From assembly GCA_963932465.1 (NCBI GenBank), contig OZ010792.1:284501836-284565835 (forward strand): a DNA stretch of 64,000 nt, in the 5' to 3' direction. How positions within the stretch are numbered: the stretch's first letter is position 1; every line of letters starts with the position of its first letter. This document shows, piece after piece, positions 34,130-44,999 of the stretch. The translations under genes were made by a program, and so were the position numbers. The notes under the pieces are model-generated. The model saw only the letters and a program-made list of their open reading frames with translations, made no database searches and had not been told where the DNA came from. Source of the DNA: Maratus speciosus. Lineage: Eukaryota > Arthropoda > Arachnida > Araneae > Salticidae.

Positions 34130-34271
34130 GTATTGAATTCAGGGGGTGGCCCGGGGGGGTGACATTCTCCTCCCCCCGAAACACTCATATGCCCCCCAGA
34201 AAGTTTGAGATTTTATGCTTTGTTGCGGGGGTAGGAATGTCACCCCCGGGCCACCCCCTGAATTCAACACG
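34130..34271. mobile_element. GTGTTGAATTCAG-type MITE, copy 6
   Basis: A shorter copy, GTATTGAATTCAGGGGG to CTGAATTCAACACG, with CCCGGGGG and CCCCCGGG inside. Probably partly deleted. Confidence 0.5.
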
Positions 34272-34430
34272 TTTTTCAGGATTTAAACAATTTTAGGGAT
34301 AATATCTCAAGAACTAATGAACGAAATTTCATCAAACTTAATATTCTGTTAGACAATGCCATAAGTTATCCATGATTAGGTTTTTGTGTAAATGATATAA
34401 CAAATTGTGCTGCCATGCTGCTTTTATCAA

Positions 34431-34631
34431 CAGTGTTGAATTCAGACATTTTTCTCCGGTGGGGGGGGGGGGATTTCTATGGTTCTGGCGAGGAACATTC
34501 TAGAGTTACGAGGGGGGGGGGAATTGGACTTTCGTCCATTAAGCATAAAATCTCAAATCTCCCTAGGGGACATTTCAATGTTCCGGGGAGGGGGTGGGGT
34601 CCACCCGTACCAGCCCCTGAATTCAACACTG
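34431..34631. mobile_element. GTGTTGAATTCAG-type MITE, copy 7
   Basis: CAGTGTTGAATTCAGAC to CTGAATTCAACACTG with an 11-G run near 34461. Followed by TTTTTCAG. Confidence 0.65.
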
Positions 34632-35296
34632 TTTTTCAGGGTTTACACAATGTTTGCGATAACATCTCAAGAAGTAATGAACGGAATTTCATCAAACATA
34701 ATATTCTGTTAGTCATTGACGTAAGTTGTTTCAGAGTCTTTCGTGTTAATCATGTAATAGGCTGCGTTGCTATACTGCTTTTTTCATGATGTTCATGATA
34801 GCCATATCTCAAAACTAATGCATGGAATTTAATCAAACTTCATATTCTGTTACACTGTCGTATAAATAGATCCTTATTAGGCTTGGGTGTATACTACCCA
34901 ACAGGTGTCGCTTTTATGCCCTTTGAACTGGGATTTTCCGTTGCGGACATCTAAGAGGGTGTGGGCCGAAATTCAATGATTTGTTAGGAAAATGGGATTC
35001 TTATATATATTTTTTAAATACACATATTTCAACGAACCTATACTTTTGGATCCTCATGATGGGTATAGGTTATTTAAATTTGACACTGTGATAGCGAATT
35101 TTGAAGTTTTAACATTTATGAGAAAGAAGAAAGTTTTGGGATTGGACATCCAACTACTTGACCTTAAATTCTTGAAGGAAAATGAAAATGATATGACCTT
35201 TAGAGACATCGATTAAAAAATTTATAGTATCGATTAAATCGAGTTGGCCATAGTATCGATTAAATCGATTAAAAAAATCGAAATCGCCCATCACTA

Positions 35297-35340
35297 ATAT
35301 ACATACATACTTACATACATACATACATACATACATACAA
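35297..35340. repeat. (ATAC)n microsatellite
   Basis: ATACATAC units next to the right end of hAT copy 2. The TSD ATATACAT lies within it. Confidence 0.85.
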
Positions 35341-36833
35341 TACCTTTGAAATAAAAAGACAACAAACAAGTTTTATAAAAAAAAATCTGACCAAATGTCT
35401 AATTTAATGATGGGACGCATTTTATATGTGGAATATTTATATATATAGAATTTTTGAAATTTGTAAAAAAAAAAAAAGCTGACAAATTCGAAAAACAAAA
35501 TGACCGAAACTCTAATTTATACATCACATATAGTAATATTTTACATAATTGTTACAGGAAAAAATTACAAAACATCACACTAAATAAAACCTGCTATGAA
35601 ATTCCAATATAAAAGCAAACAGAAAAAAAAATTGTAAAACCTGTTAAAATTGAAATAAATCTCATCTAAATATAAATTGGAACAATAAATGGAAAATAGA
35701 CATCAATTAATAAAGGAAATTTGAAAAAAAAAAAAGACACGTGGATGTCTAATCATCGTCAGTCCAAAGAACACCAAATGTCGCAAATAAATGTATTATT
35801 TCATAATGCATTGTAGCACACAAGGCTGCTGAGGTAGCTAAAGGGTAACAAATATTTCACAATGCTGGCAAATTTGGCAAGAAGACTCTATCACTGCTGA
35901 TATAATGTATTTAAAGAATAAAACAGTTATGAAGCACAAGAAAACCAGAGAAAATAAAAAATTGTACTGAAATTAACTAAAAATGCGACTTTACGCTACT
36001 TGATTCAAGGGAAGTGTTCAGTCGATCTTACTTTGATAGCCATTAAGACAAGCTGAAAATTTTTGTTAGCCTGAACACTTCATTTCATTTTGAAAGTGAA
36101 GTCCGCCGAAAACAGTTTACAAGGTTCTTAAGAGGTGAATTAATTGAAATGAGCTAGCTCTTAAAATAATTTACACAGATTGACGCCCTACGGCTGAAAA
36201 AGCATCGACAATAGGCAGACATATTATTATTTTGTTAATATGATTGAGTAACGCGGTTATTAAAGTTAGTTACAAAATATTTATATTATTTGTATTAGAA
36301 TAAGAATATTTTGGATGAAATGAAAGAAGCAAAGAAATTACATTTGGACAGGAAATCATTAGATTATTAGACGTTATAAACATCCACTTACACAAATTAG
36401 TAAAATAATTTTTATACTTAATTGTTTATGGTTAACGGTCGAAGTGGTGACAGACAGATGTATCACATATTTATTAGAAACCGCAGAAGGATTAAATCAT
36501 GATGTTCAATAAGAACACTAATGTATATAATAACCAAAGTTCCAAAGTCCGTGCATTCACGCCCGTAAGTCGTCAAAACGACAATTAGAAAATAAAAATC
36601 TTTATTTTGATGCAATCATACTAAATCCCTAATCTTTATAAATGAGAACACTGGTATTTTTTGGTACATGTAACAGAAAACTATACGATTTTGGTTGACT
36701 CAACATTGTATCAAAGGCTGTGAGTACAATCTTTTTTGTTATCATTATTGGACTTTTTAAAAATTTTCCATGTTTTTGTATAATTTTCAAATTTGTTTTT
36801 TCCTCTAGTATCTTCATTTTTCACTTCGATGTA
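35341..36833. other. Stretch without recognised features
   Basis: About 1.5 kb, AT-rich, several A-runs, no motif-bearing frame on either strand. Confidence 0.45.
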
Positions 36834-37665
36834 AGGTAAGGTGCCCTATTTTCGTCCCCTAAGTCATTTTTAGGTCCTAAATGTTGTAATTTTCAGTGAA
36901 AACCTACCGAATTTGGATTTTACATAGACTAACTACCCACGCACATAGAAACATAGGCAAATATCGTACAACAATTTTTAACAATGTGAAAAATTATTTT
37001 TTCAAAGTATCTATATATGGCAAAAGAAAAAAATGGTTCCAATTTCGTCCTCCTGAAAAAATCCAATACGCCGAGGCTTAACTTATAACTAAATCAAAAT
37101 TTATTTCTAAATGAATAAGTAATTTAATTTACATTAAATTAAGACACAAAGAAATGTACTAATTATCAGTGGAAGAATAACTTAACGAAACATTAGCCGT
37201 CCAAACATGAGGAAAAAAACTGAAAAAAATGTCATGAAAAAGCATTCCTAATTTCGTTCCCGGGACAAAAAAAAGAACTACAAGGGGGTCGTAATTGGGA
37301 CCATGCTACTTCCCAATATCGCGGAGCTTCAGATCCCGTAAGATGAACTGAGCATCCTAAAACTCACTGTATGCTACTGTCAGCCTCTTACGTACGTAAG
37401 ATACATACAATGAATAAGAAATAAATACTGATAGTACAGTAAATAACGTTCTACGAACGACGTAATAAGAGTCCAGCTCTTCTAAAAATAGGAAATCCGG
37501 CGTTTTTAATGTATGTATGCGTCTTGGCGAACGAAACTTTCACTACTGACCCTTTTTACCCTCCGTTCTCTGTGCCTTGCGTGATAAGTAGAGGCACTTT
37601 CGCAGAACCGGAGAAGTAAAGAGGGACGAAATTAGGAAAGGGGCCAAAATTAGGGCACTTTACCC
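36834..37665. mobile_element. TIR element with TA target (pogo/mariner type)
   Basis: Left end AGGTAAGGTGCCCTATTTTC; right end in reverse complement GGGTAAAGTGCCCTAATTTT. TA at 36832-36833 and 37666-37667. Subterminal direct or inverted repeats of CGTCCC / GGGACGAAAT occur at 36855, 37255 and 37623. It is 832 bp with no recognisable transposase. Confidence 0.7.
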
Positions 37666-37667
37666 TA

Positions 37668-37975
37668 TCATATCGACAGTGATAGACTAGCTCGGATTTG
37701 CCTGTCTCTTATATGAAATAATGCATTTTTCGCGACATGCGAATGTTCTTGCCAACTGAAGATCAAACATTCACGTGTCGCTTTGTTTTTCATTTCCCAC
37801 CGTCCTATGATTTCTGTATTCCATTTCTGTTTCAATTTATGATTAAATACTTTTTATTTCATTTTTTGTTTGGAATCCTCCACCTTTAAAATATGTTTAT
37901 GAGTCTTAATATATAGAGGTTTCCTGTTGGTTTTTATTTATTAAGATGTTTTCTATATATATATATATATATATA
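37668..37975. other. Spacer ending in (TA)n
   Basis: No feature apart from a (TA)n run at about 37954-37975 that provides the TA target of the following Tc1 element. Confidence 0.5.
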
Positions 37976-38321
37976 CAGTGCGTGTAAAAACTTTAAGGAC
38001 AGCATAAAATTGTAAAAAACTTGATAAATTTAAAATACGATAATTTAAATGGTAATTTAATGTTGATCATAAAATGGAAATACCAATATAAAAGTCAACA
38101 ATATGTATCTATGAGCTTTTTATTGTGAAAAAATAATAATTGTGCAAACAAACTCTATTTTCGCCTGCGTAAAAACTTAACGACACCACTATTTTTTAAT
38201 AGAAATGTTAAATATAGTTATTATTCATTTGCACGTTAAAAGTTGTTGTGTATAGTGATTTTTCTGACTTTTTTATGAAGACTTTTGTTAATTTTATAAT
38301 AGTGCAGTAAACATACTGAAT

Positions 38322-39265
38322 ATGAAAAAGGTGCTGTTGAATCTTTTGCATTGCCAGGAAAGAATTGCAGGTCTATTGCAAAAAGATAGGATGATCTAAA
38401 ACCATTATCAACATTTTTTTTAAGGTTTTAAAAGACGAGTACGAGAAAAAAACCCCGCTGGAGGCAGACCAAAAGCCTTGTCACCCAGAGATAAAATGAG
38501 AGTTTTAAAGTTAGCATCAACTGGAAAATACTGAAATAAAGGAATTGGGCACAAAATATTAAAAAACAACAGCAACATGCAATACAATTAATCGATCTGG
38601 GAATTTCCAATGCACAGGAGAATTGCATAAACCCCCTTTACTGACTAACCACAAAACCCAGCGTTTACAGTTTGTAAGATAAATGATGACTTGAGACGAC
38701 AAATAGCTGCAGGTTATTTTCTCCGATGAAAATAAATGGAACTTAGTTGGTCCTGATGAATGGAAATATTATTGGCATGATTTGAGAAAAGAAATTTTTT
38801 TTCAAAACGTCAGTTACGTGGCGGATCCATTATGACATGGGGTTGCTTTTCATTCAACGGCGTGGGATTACTCGAAATTTTTCAAGAAAGTTAATTCAAA
38901 GGCATGTCTAAAAACGCTTTCTGGCCATCTTTCACCTGTTGCATCACTTCTGGCAGGAGAAAAATGGATTTATCAGCAGGATAATGCACCTATCCACACA
39001 AGCCGTAAGACAAAACTCTGGTTTCATAAGACAAATATTAATGTTTTGGAATAGTCACCCAAAATCTGATTTAATCCTATCGAAAACTTATGGGAAGATC
39101 TAGCAAGCCGAGTTTATAAAAATGAAAGACATTTTTTCCTCAGTTTCCTTAGATCAATGATTGAAGATGAACGGTTTCAAACCAGCCTCAAACTGTGCCA
39201 AAAAATAAAAATACCTATGAAAGATAGAATATTTGCAGTCATTGAACGCAATGGTGGATGCATAA
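38322..39265 (+). pseudogene. Tc1 transposase pseudogene
   Basis: From ATG at 38322 to TAA at 39263-39265, with many stops and frameshifts. A recognisable DDE core remains in pieces: IFSDENKWNL (first Asp) near 38715, YQQDNAPIHTSRKTKLWFHK (second Asp) near 38975, and LNPIENLWEDLASRV (Glu) near 39080. The order and spacing fit a Tc1 transposase, and it lies inside matching TIRs. A helix-turn-helix part precedes it (QERIAGLLQKDRM). It is inactive. The multiple lesions fit its position as the oldest layer of the nested stack. Confidence 0.85.
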
Positions 39266-39267
39266 TA

Positions 39268-40116
39268 CAGGTTGAACATAAAGTCCCAGCCCATTTTGCA
39301 GAAATAACTAATGCGTGAATTTTATATTACTGGTGAATGATACTCCAAGGATATGCTAATAACAGAAAAACGAATTGCGGTTGTAGCGGCACGTTTGCGT
39401 GGTCAGATATTCGAGGAGGTGAGGGAGACGTTCCGTAAAAAATTTGGAAGAGAGGCTCAATACGAGGAAATAGCCAAAAAAATGGTGAAAAAGTTTTTGC
39501 TCACCGGATCTGTACTCGATGAGAAACGTACAGGTCGACAATCGATGTCAGCTGAAACAGTAGCAAATATCCATGAATTCACTGAGCGTAGTCCCGATGC
39601 ATCAACTCGCCACCTCAGTCGTGAACTTGTGATACCTCAGTCGTCTGTCTGAAAAGTTCTGCACTACACTTTAAAAAAAGAAAGCGTACCATGTTCCGTA
39701 ATCTTCCAACAAGACGGCGCACCACCGCACTTGGCGTTGACTGTGCGTGATTACCTCAACGACATCTATCCAGACAGATGGACAGGAAGAGGATCCAGAC
39801 GTCTTTGGCCCTCTCGGTCCCCCGACCTTACTCCACTGGATTTTTTTTTTCGTGAGGGTTCACCAAGGAGCAGGTCTACAAGACTAAGGTTACAAAAGTG
39901 ACAGTCCTAACACAAAGCATAAACCAAGCATGCAAATGAACACCGCGGCGATGGTGGAAAAAGTGTTTCGAGCTACACTGAACCATTGGGAAACTTGTTT
40001 TGAACTTGATGGACATCACGTTGAAAAGTACTGATATGCTGTGTAATACTCTTGAAATATAAAATTCATGAATAAATTATTTCTGCAAAATGGGCTGGAA
40101 CATTATGTTCGCCCTA
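39268..40116 (+). mobile_element. mariner-like element inserted in the Tc1 element
   Basis: TIRs share GAACATAA, then CCAGCCCATTTTGCAGAAAT in both arms. TA flanks at 39266-39267 and 40117-40118. 849 bp, so internally deleted. It begins two bases after the Tc1 transposase stop. Confidence 0.85.
39353..40034 (+). pseudogene. mariner-like transposase, internally deleted
   Basis: An open N-terminal frame (39353-39652) reads MLITEKRIAVVAARLRGQIF then KKFLLTGSVLDEKRTGRQS and STRHLSRELVIPQSSV, the tandem helix-turn-helix region of a mariner-like transposase. A TGA follows. Then a catalytic piece, FQQDGAPPHLALTVRDYLND, and SRSPDLTPLDFF give the second Asp and a downstream Asp region. The segment carrying the first Asp is missing. 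The C-terminal tail ends MVEKVFRATLNHWETCFELD at a TGA near 40034. A frameshift after the S-P-D-L-T-P-L-D region breaks the rest. It cannot be active. Confidence 0.8.
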
Positions 40117-42080
40117 TATATAAAGTATTTATTTCTTCGTTACTGTATTATGTTTATTTTAGTGTCTTTAAAGTTTTTACACAGGTAGAAACAGTATTTT
40201 TTGTATAATTACGTTATTTTCATAATAAAATACTTACAGAGGAATTTTGTTAACTTTTTTTTATTAACTTTTCAACTTTATGATACACATTATATTAACC
40301 CATTTATACCTAGCGTCCCATTTTTGGGACATTTCGAATTATGCATTTGTATAATTTTCTTCTTCTTTAAAACATGAAAATTGCATGAAATCATTATTTA
40401 TAAATGTCTTTATTTATAAATGTCTATAACCGAGAGATGACAGCACAAGGTCGATATTTATTTGCTTAAATTAAGGCCTTTTTTCGGTGTTTATAGATTT
40501 TAAATTTTTCAAGAGGGCGAAATGTAAAAAGTAAGTTTATTTGTATTTTTTCTATCATGGACCCAAAATCGCAAGTTATAATCTTAGCTTGTGGACTTTT
40601 TTGAAATACGTATTTTTTTAAATTGTGAAATTAAATGTTCAAGCCTATTTTTTATGCATTTTTGTAATGTACAAAATATAGGGTTCTAGGCAGTGGTGGG
40701 ATTCAAATAATTTAACAACCGGTTCGCTGCCCGAATGATTTTTGATGTACAAAAATGAAAGAAAAATGAAGCATCACACATATATTATGAAACACTTTCC
40801 AATATTATAAGAACACTAGAAAGGTAGCCCTTCAAAAATGACGGAAATTTAGATATAAAGATATATACAACTCCTGTGCAAGAATATGAGTTTTCTCGCT
40901 TATTCCGCAGTGATAGATGAAAATAACACATTTTAAGAACGAAACACATTTATGAAAAACTGTGTACAGTAGAAGACCACTAATCTGCACAGTTTGGTTC
41001 CAAGTGTTATGCAGATTTGACGCTCTTTGCGGTCATGTCTATTCAATCTTTGTTTACATTTTTTTAAATTCACATATTGGACAATTTAGATCGTTAAGCC
41101 TTAAAAATAAATAAATTACACACTTGAAGTAAGGTAAAAACTATTAAATTATCGTATACGATTTAATGAAATGGTATTATATGGTATTATATGTGTGTGC
41201 TTCACGATTTTGGTTACGACGTTGGTGAAATTGGCTGGAACTTGTCATAATCCTAATAGTGTGGGCCGCTATAACAAAAAAGTAACCAGTTTTTAGTAAA
41301 ATTTCTGATATATAGTAGTTTTCGAAAACTTGTGTAAAATTGCAGGCCGTTCTCATGTTATTTTAGTCCTAAGAATAATATTTCTAACACTGAAGAGTTT
41401 CCATGTATATGTGGAATTTAGAAAAGCTTCTCCAAAAGAAAGGTCCTGAAATGACATTGTAATTCCTCTAACTTCAAAGTTTAATCGGGCCCTGATGTTG
41501 TTTACTGAAATCTAATAAATACAGTTATTTTGAATATTACAACAGAATTAAACAGTTAAACTTATTTAACATAAACCCGCTGTTACTTCCCGATGTTATT
41601 TTTTTAGTATTAAGAAAGAAAATTATTTAAATTTTTCAAATCATGCATTTATAATTTTTTCCGTCTTTAATAACTAAATAATGAAAAAAATATGCTTTTG
41701 TTCTGAGCTCATAAATATGACAATAAAATAATGTAACTAAGAGACATTTCAAAATTAAATCTTTGTGATTTCAAACCATAAACAAACGATACCGCCAATA
41801 TTTTACCTACTGTGACGTCAATAGAATATTGTCCATTTATTGTTGGAGAGCTTACTTTGTGAATGATTACCTCAATGATTTAATATTTTTTTACGGTTCA
41901 CGATGAATGAATCACTTGTGTTTGTTTAGGTTTATGGAATGAGATATTAAGCTGTGAACCTAATTTCAACTAAAGTTATCCAAGGATATATGTATTTTTA
42001 ATCGAAATTAAAAACAATGCTTTGATCTCGAAATAAAAAGTTTTAGTTTGTATAATTGGTTATTTCTGTTAATTATTTAT

Positions 42081-42780
42081 TTAGGTACTTTTCCATTATA
42101 GTGCATTTTTTTTAAACTTGGCGCAATTCGGGCATCAGAAAGTGAGATATGTTGCCAAAATATGTAAACAGCTATGAAAACAATTCTAATGAACTTTTAT
42201 TTTTGTTTATATATGCACTTATATACATAAAAAAATCGTTTCTAAATATATATAATATATTTTTATATACAAATTACGACACAGATTTCAGATATGAGCC
42301 GGGATACCTAACTGGCGCTAAAATGGTGTTCTTTTGCTTGCTATGGTAACCCGGCTATTGATTTTTATTTATTAATAAATTATTTATTTACTTTTATTTT
42401 CTGTTTTTTATTTATATAAACTGTTTTGTTCTATAGTTATTATTCAAACTTTTATTTATTTATAGTTATTTCCTTTTCAAAATGATAGCAAATAATTTAA
42501 AAATATATAAGTAACTGGTATTCGAAAGCGAGATTTCTGCCAAATTGGCGTCAGAGAAAAATCACGCCAACCCCGAGGCGTATATGACATCTGTGCAAAA
42601 ATTACTTCTGTTTCTTTATAAAAATGGGTAAATAGCTTTTTTTTTACATTAAATAAATTGTATACATATGGAAAAAATTGCTTGTGAGTATGAAGCAGTA
42701 AATAGGTTGTCTGAAAATACGTTGGCAAACTTCTTTCTCGCCAAGAAACTTTCCTCCGAAGTATTGTACATAAGCAATGA
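42081..42780. repeat. Repeat of the GGTACTTTTCC family, copy 1
   Basis: Starts TTAGGTACTTTTCCATTATA. It shares GGGCATCAGAAAGTGAGAT, AACAGCTATGAAAACAA and AAATAAATTGTATACATAT with 50400-51107 in the same order. The right terminal repeat is not recognisable, so the end is approximate. Confidence 0.55.
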
Positions 42781-42993
42781 TTGCTAGAAATGCATTTTTA
42801 ATTATGATATGCGCTTTTATGTTTCACTACATTTATGCATACTATACTATGTGTATAAATGCTGCAGTTCATATGCAGGGCTACGCAAAAGAATTCGTAA
42901 TTGTTACTGAGTATGAGAGTAAATTGCTTAAAGGTGGTTTTTAAAGGAGTTATGCAGTCTTACGCTGAACTGCATTTAGTTTACTAAGAAATG

Positions 42994-43282
42994 TTGGTAC
43001 TTCTTAGTTATTCCGTTGACCAATTTCACCAAATTATATAAATCGCCAAACCACTCGCCAAATTATACACATTGACATAATGTTTTATTTTAAATAACGA
43101 AAGAACAAATAAATTAGTAAAACATCAATAAAAATACAAATAAAGCGTCGAATTAATGGTTTTATTGGCCATTATTGGCATTTAATTTTACAATTAATTA
43201 ATTAATGGCAACCATTATTGGCAATTAATCTTACAATTTGGCGACAGTAATTTGGTCAACGGGATAACTAAGAAGTACCGAA
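42994..43282 (+). mobile_element. TTGGTACTTCTTAGTTAT MITE, copy 1
   Basis: TTGGTACTTCTTAGTTAT at the left and ATAACTAAGAAGTACCGAA at the right, with GTTGACCAA / TTGGTCAAC continuing the arms. Interior contains GCCAAACCACTCGCC and TTTATTGGC. A copy in inverted orientation lies at 49669-49902. Confidence 0.75.
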
Positions 43283-43345
43283 ATGTTTGTAGAATATAGA
43301 TAAAATGATATACAGGGTCACGCAAAGAATTGGATACGTAACCAT

Positions 43346-43672
43346 TGTAAAGAACTAATTCATTACAGAAAACTAACATTTTTTCCACCGATAGATGGCG
43401 GTAGTCAACTGAGGATAGAAGGTTGTTCTGTTTTTTCGAACTCCGAAGCGAGAAGCTGGAGTGAGCGCGCAGAGTGTTTTTTTTGGTTGTGAAGGTGACT
43501 CGACGAGTGATGTAGTTAAAAAAGTAGAAATTGTTACCACGATTATATTTTGTGTTTTGTGTTCGTAAATTTGTGTTTTGTGACTGTCATATTAAATCAA
43601 GAAAACCCATCCGATGGCCTCTTCATTTATCAACTGTGTTTATTAAAGTATACCATAGTCTCCTACATTACA
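43346..43672 (+). repeat. 5' LTR
   Basis: TGTAAAGAACTAATTC ... CTACATTACA, 327 bp, matching 49202-49528 with no difference noticed. A short frame at 43531-43722 starts in it and is incidental. Confidence 0.93.
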
Positions 43673-43684
43673 GACGAGTAAAGA

Positions 43685-43704
43685 TGGTGGCAGCTCGGTA
43701 CGAT
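43685..43704 (+). other. Candidate primer-binding site
   Basis: TGGTGGCAGCTCGGTACGAT, 12 bases downstream of the 5' LTR. It starts with TGG as expected for pairing to a tRNA 3' CCA. The tRNA species is not identified. Confidence 0.4.
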
Positions 43705-44999
43705 TCCATGGTGAAAAAATGACCAGTGTTCTTAAGTAAAGATGCAACTAGCAAGTAAGCCAGTTCCATATTTTTGTATTTATTAGTACCATGAATCATC
43801 TGTTATCGATTAAATTTCTTTTAATCTGGATTAACTAGATTTATTTGCTTGCGTAAATTAATTTCAAACTTTAGGAAAAGCGCGGATTAATTGGGCATAT
43901 TTCATGTACTGATATATACTGAACTTATTCCCATCAAATCAAATAAAAAAATTTGAATAATATTGAAAATTATTTCATTAAGCTGTTCTCTTTATAAAAT
44001 ATTGTGTTCTTAGGCATTTTATCTTAGAAATATTAAGATCTGTTCTTAAAGTTGAAGTAATAATAAATAAAGTTTATTTATATATTTTTGGGGATCGTTA
44101 TGGTAATAATTCTTTTGAATAAAATGTTAAAATGGTATGATTTCATTCTTTAAAGGAAAAAAATTTTGAAAAAAATAAAATTTCTATCTTACCGTTTTGT
44201 CATTTGGATCAATGCCAAAATTACAAAGTTCGAAAGAAAAAAATGTTGGAAGGCAGATAAATTCTGTTTTTTCTTTATTTGATTATTTAGTTATTCTAAA
44301 AATAGAATAGATGATATTTTCGTTCTTTGATTCTGATTGCAAAATGAATGTGGATTTGATATTTGTTTTGTTAATTTTTAAAGAAAAAAGTTATTGAGTT
44401 TAAAACGGAAAAATAAATAATTCTGTTTTGTTTGTTGAGTTTATGTAAAAAAATAAAAACTTGATAAGTATCGAGTAAAAGATAAAAGTGTTATTTTCAT
44501 TTGGAAAAAGAAGTTGAGTTCAATATTTTGTAATTTACTCTTTTCATGTAAAGAAATGAAAATGTTAAGTGGGTTATTTTAAATATTTTTTTTGCGAGTA
44601 ATTTGTTATGCTTGCATAAAAAGGGTTGAGAATTAAGAAAAATTCTCGTATTTACTTAGTTTGATTGGTTTAATTTTAATTGCGTAATTTAATTATTGTT
44701 TTTGAAATAAGTGTGTTTATTGAATAAAATATAGTTCTGAATGTTGAAAAAAAAATTCTTTTATCATCTTAATTGTATTTTCGACACAATTACATATTTA
44801 CTTATTTAATTTGTTTTAAAAGTTGCACAGTGTTTAATTTACTAAGAATTTGATAGAGGTGGATTTTAGAATTGCTTTATTAATTAAAATTTATTATATC
44901 GGCTTAAAAGTTTTGTTGCTAGTTTAAGTAGGAGACTTCTGAGTTCTATTAATTAGAAATTAAGCATTCTGATTTTGTTTCGGTTTATCTAAAATTAAG

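Larger units (their letters stand above)
33440..34860. repeat. Degenerate tandem array in hAT copy 2
   Basis: Counterpart of 15895-17000, with units near 33460, 33600, 33750, 34080, 34310, 34660 and 34800. Two units more than in copy 1 are visible, and three MITE copies interrupt it. CAACAGGTGGCGCTGCTATGC is the best conserved motif. Confidence 0.65.
30067..35296. mobile_element. Large hAT-type non-autonomous element, copy 2
   Basis: Same family and orientation as 12425-17543: TAGTGATGGGCGATT ends and a perfect 8-bp TSD, ATATACAT, at 30059-30066 and 35297-35304. It shares the subterminal ATCGATT clusters, the CTAGAAAGAAAAAGGCTCTT block and the tandem array. It differs by carrying a 174-bp-family fragment (30456-30635), more GTGTTGAATTCAG-type MITEs and a ~1.6-kb segment (30640-32290) that I do not recognise. 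It lacks the hairpin MITE found in copy 1. No transposase. Confidence 0.9.

Noticed and set aside
41008..41060. Tigger-like terminus (CAGTAGAAGACCACTAATC)
   Set aside because: No matching right end or TA duplication found; could be chance or an old fragment.
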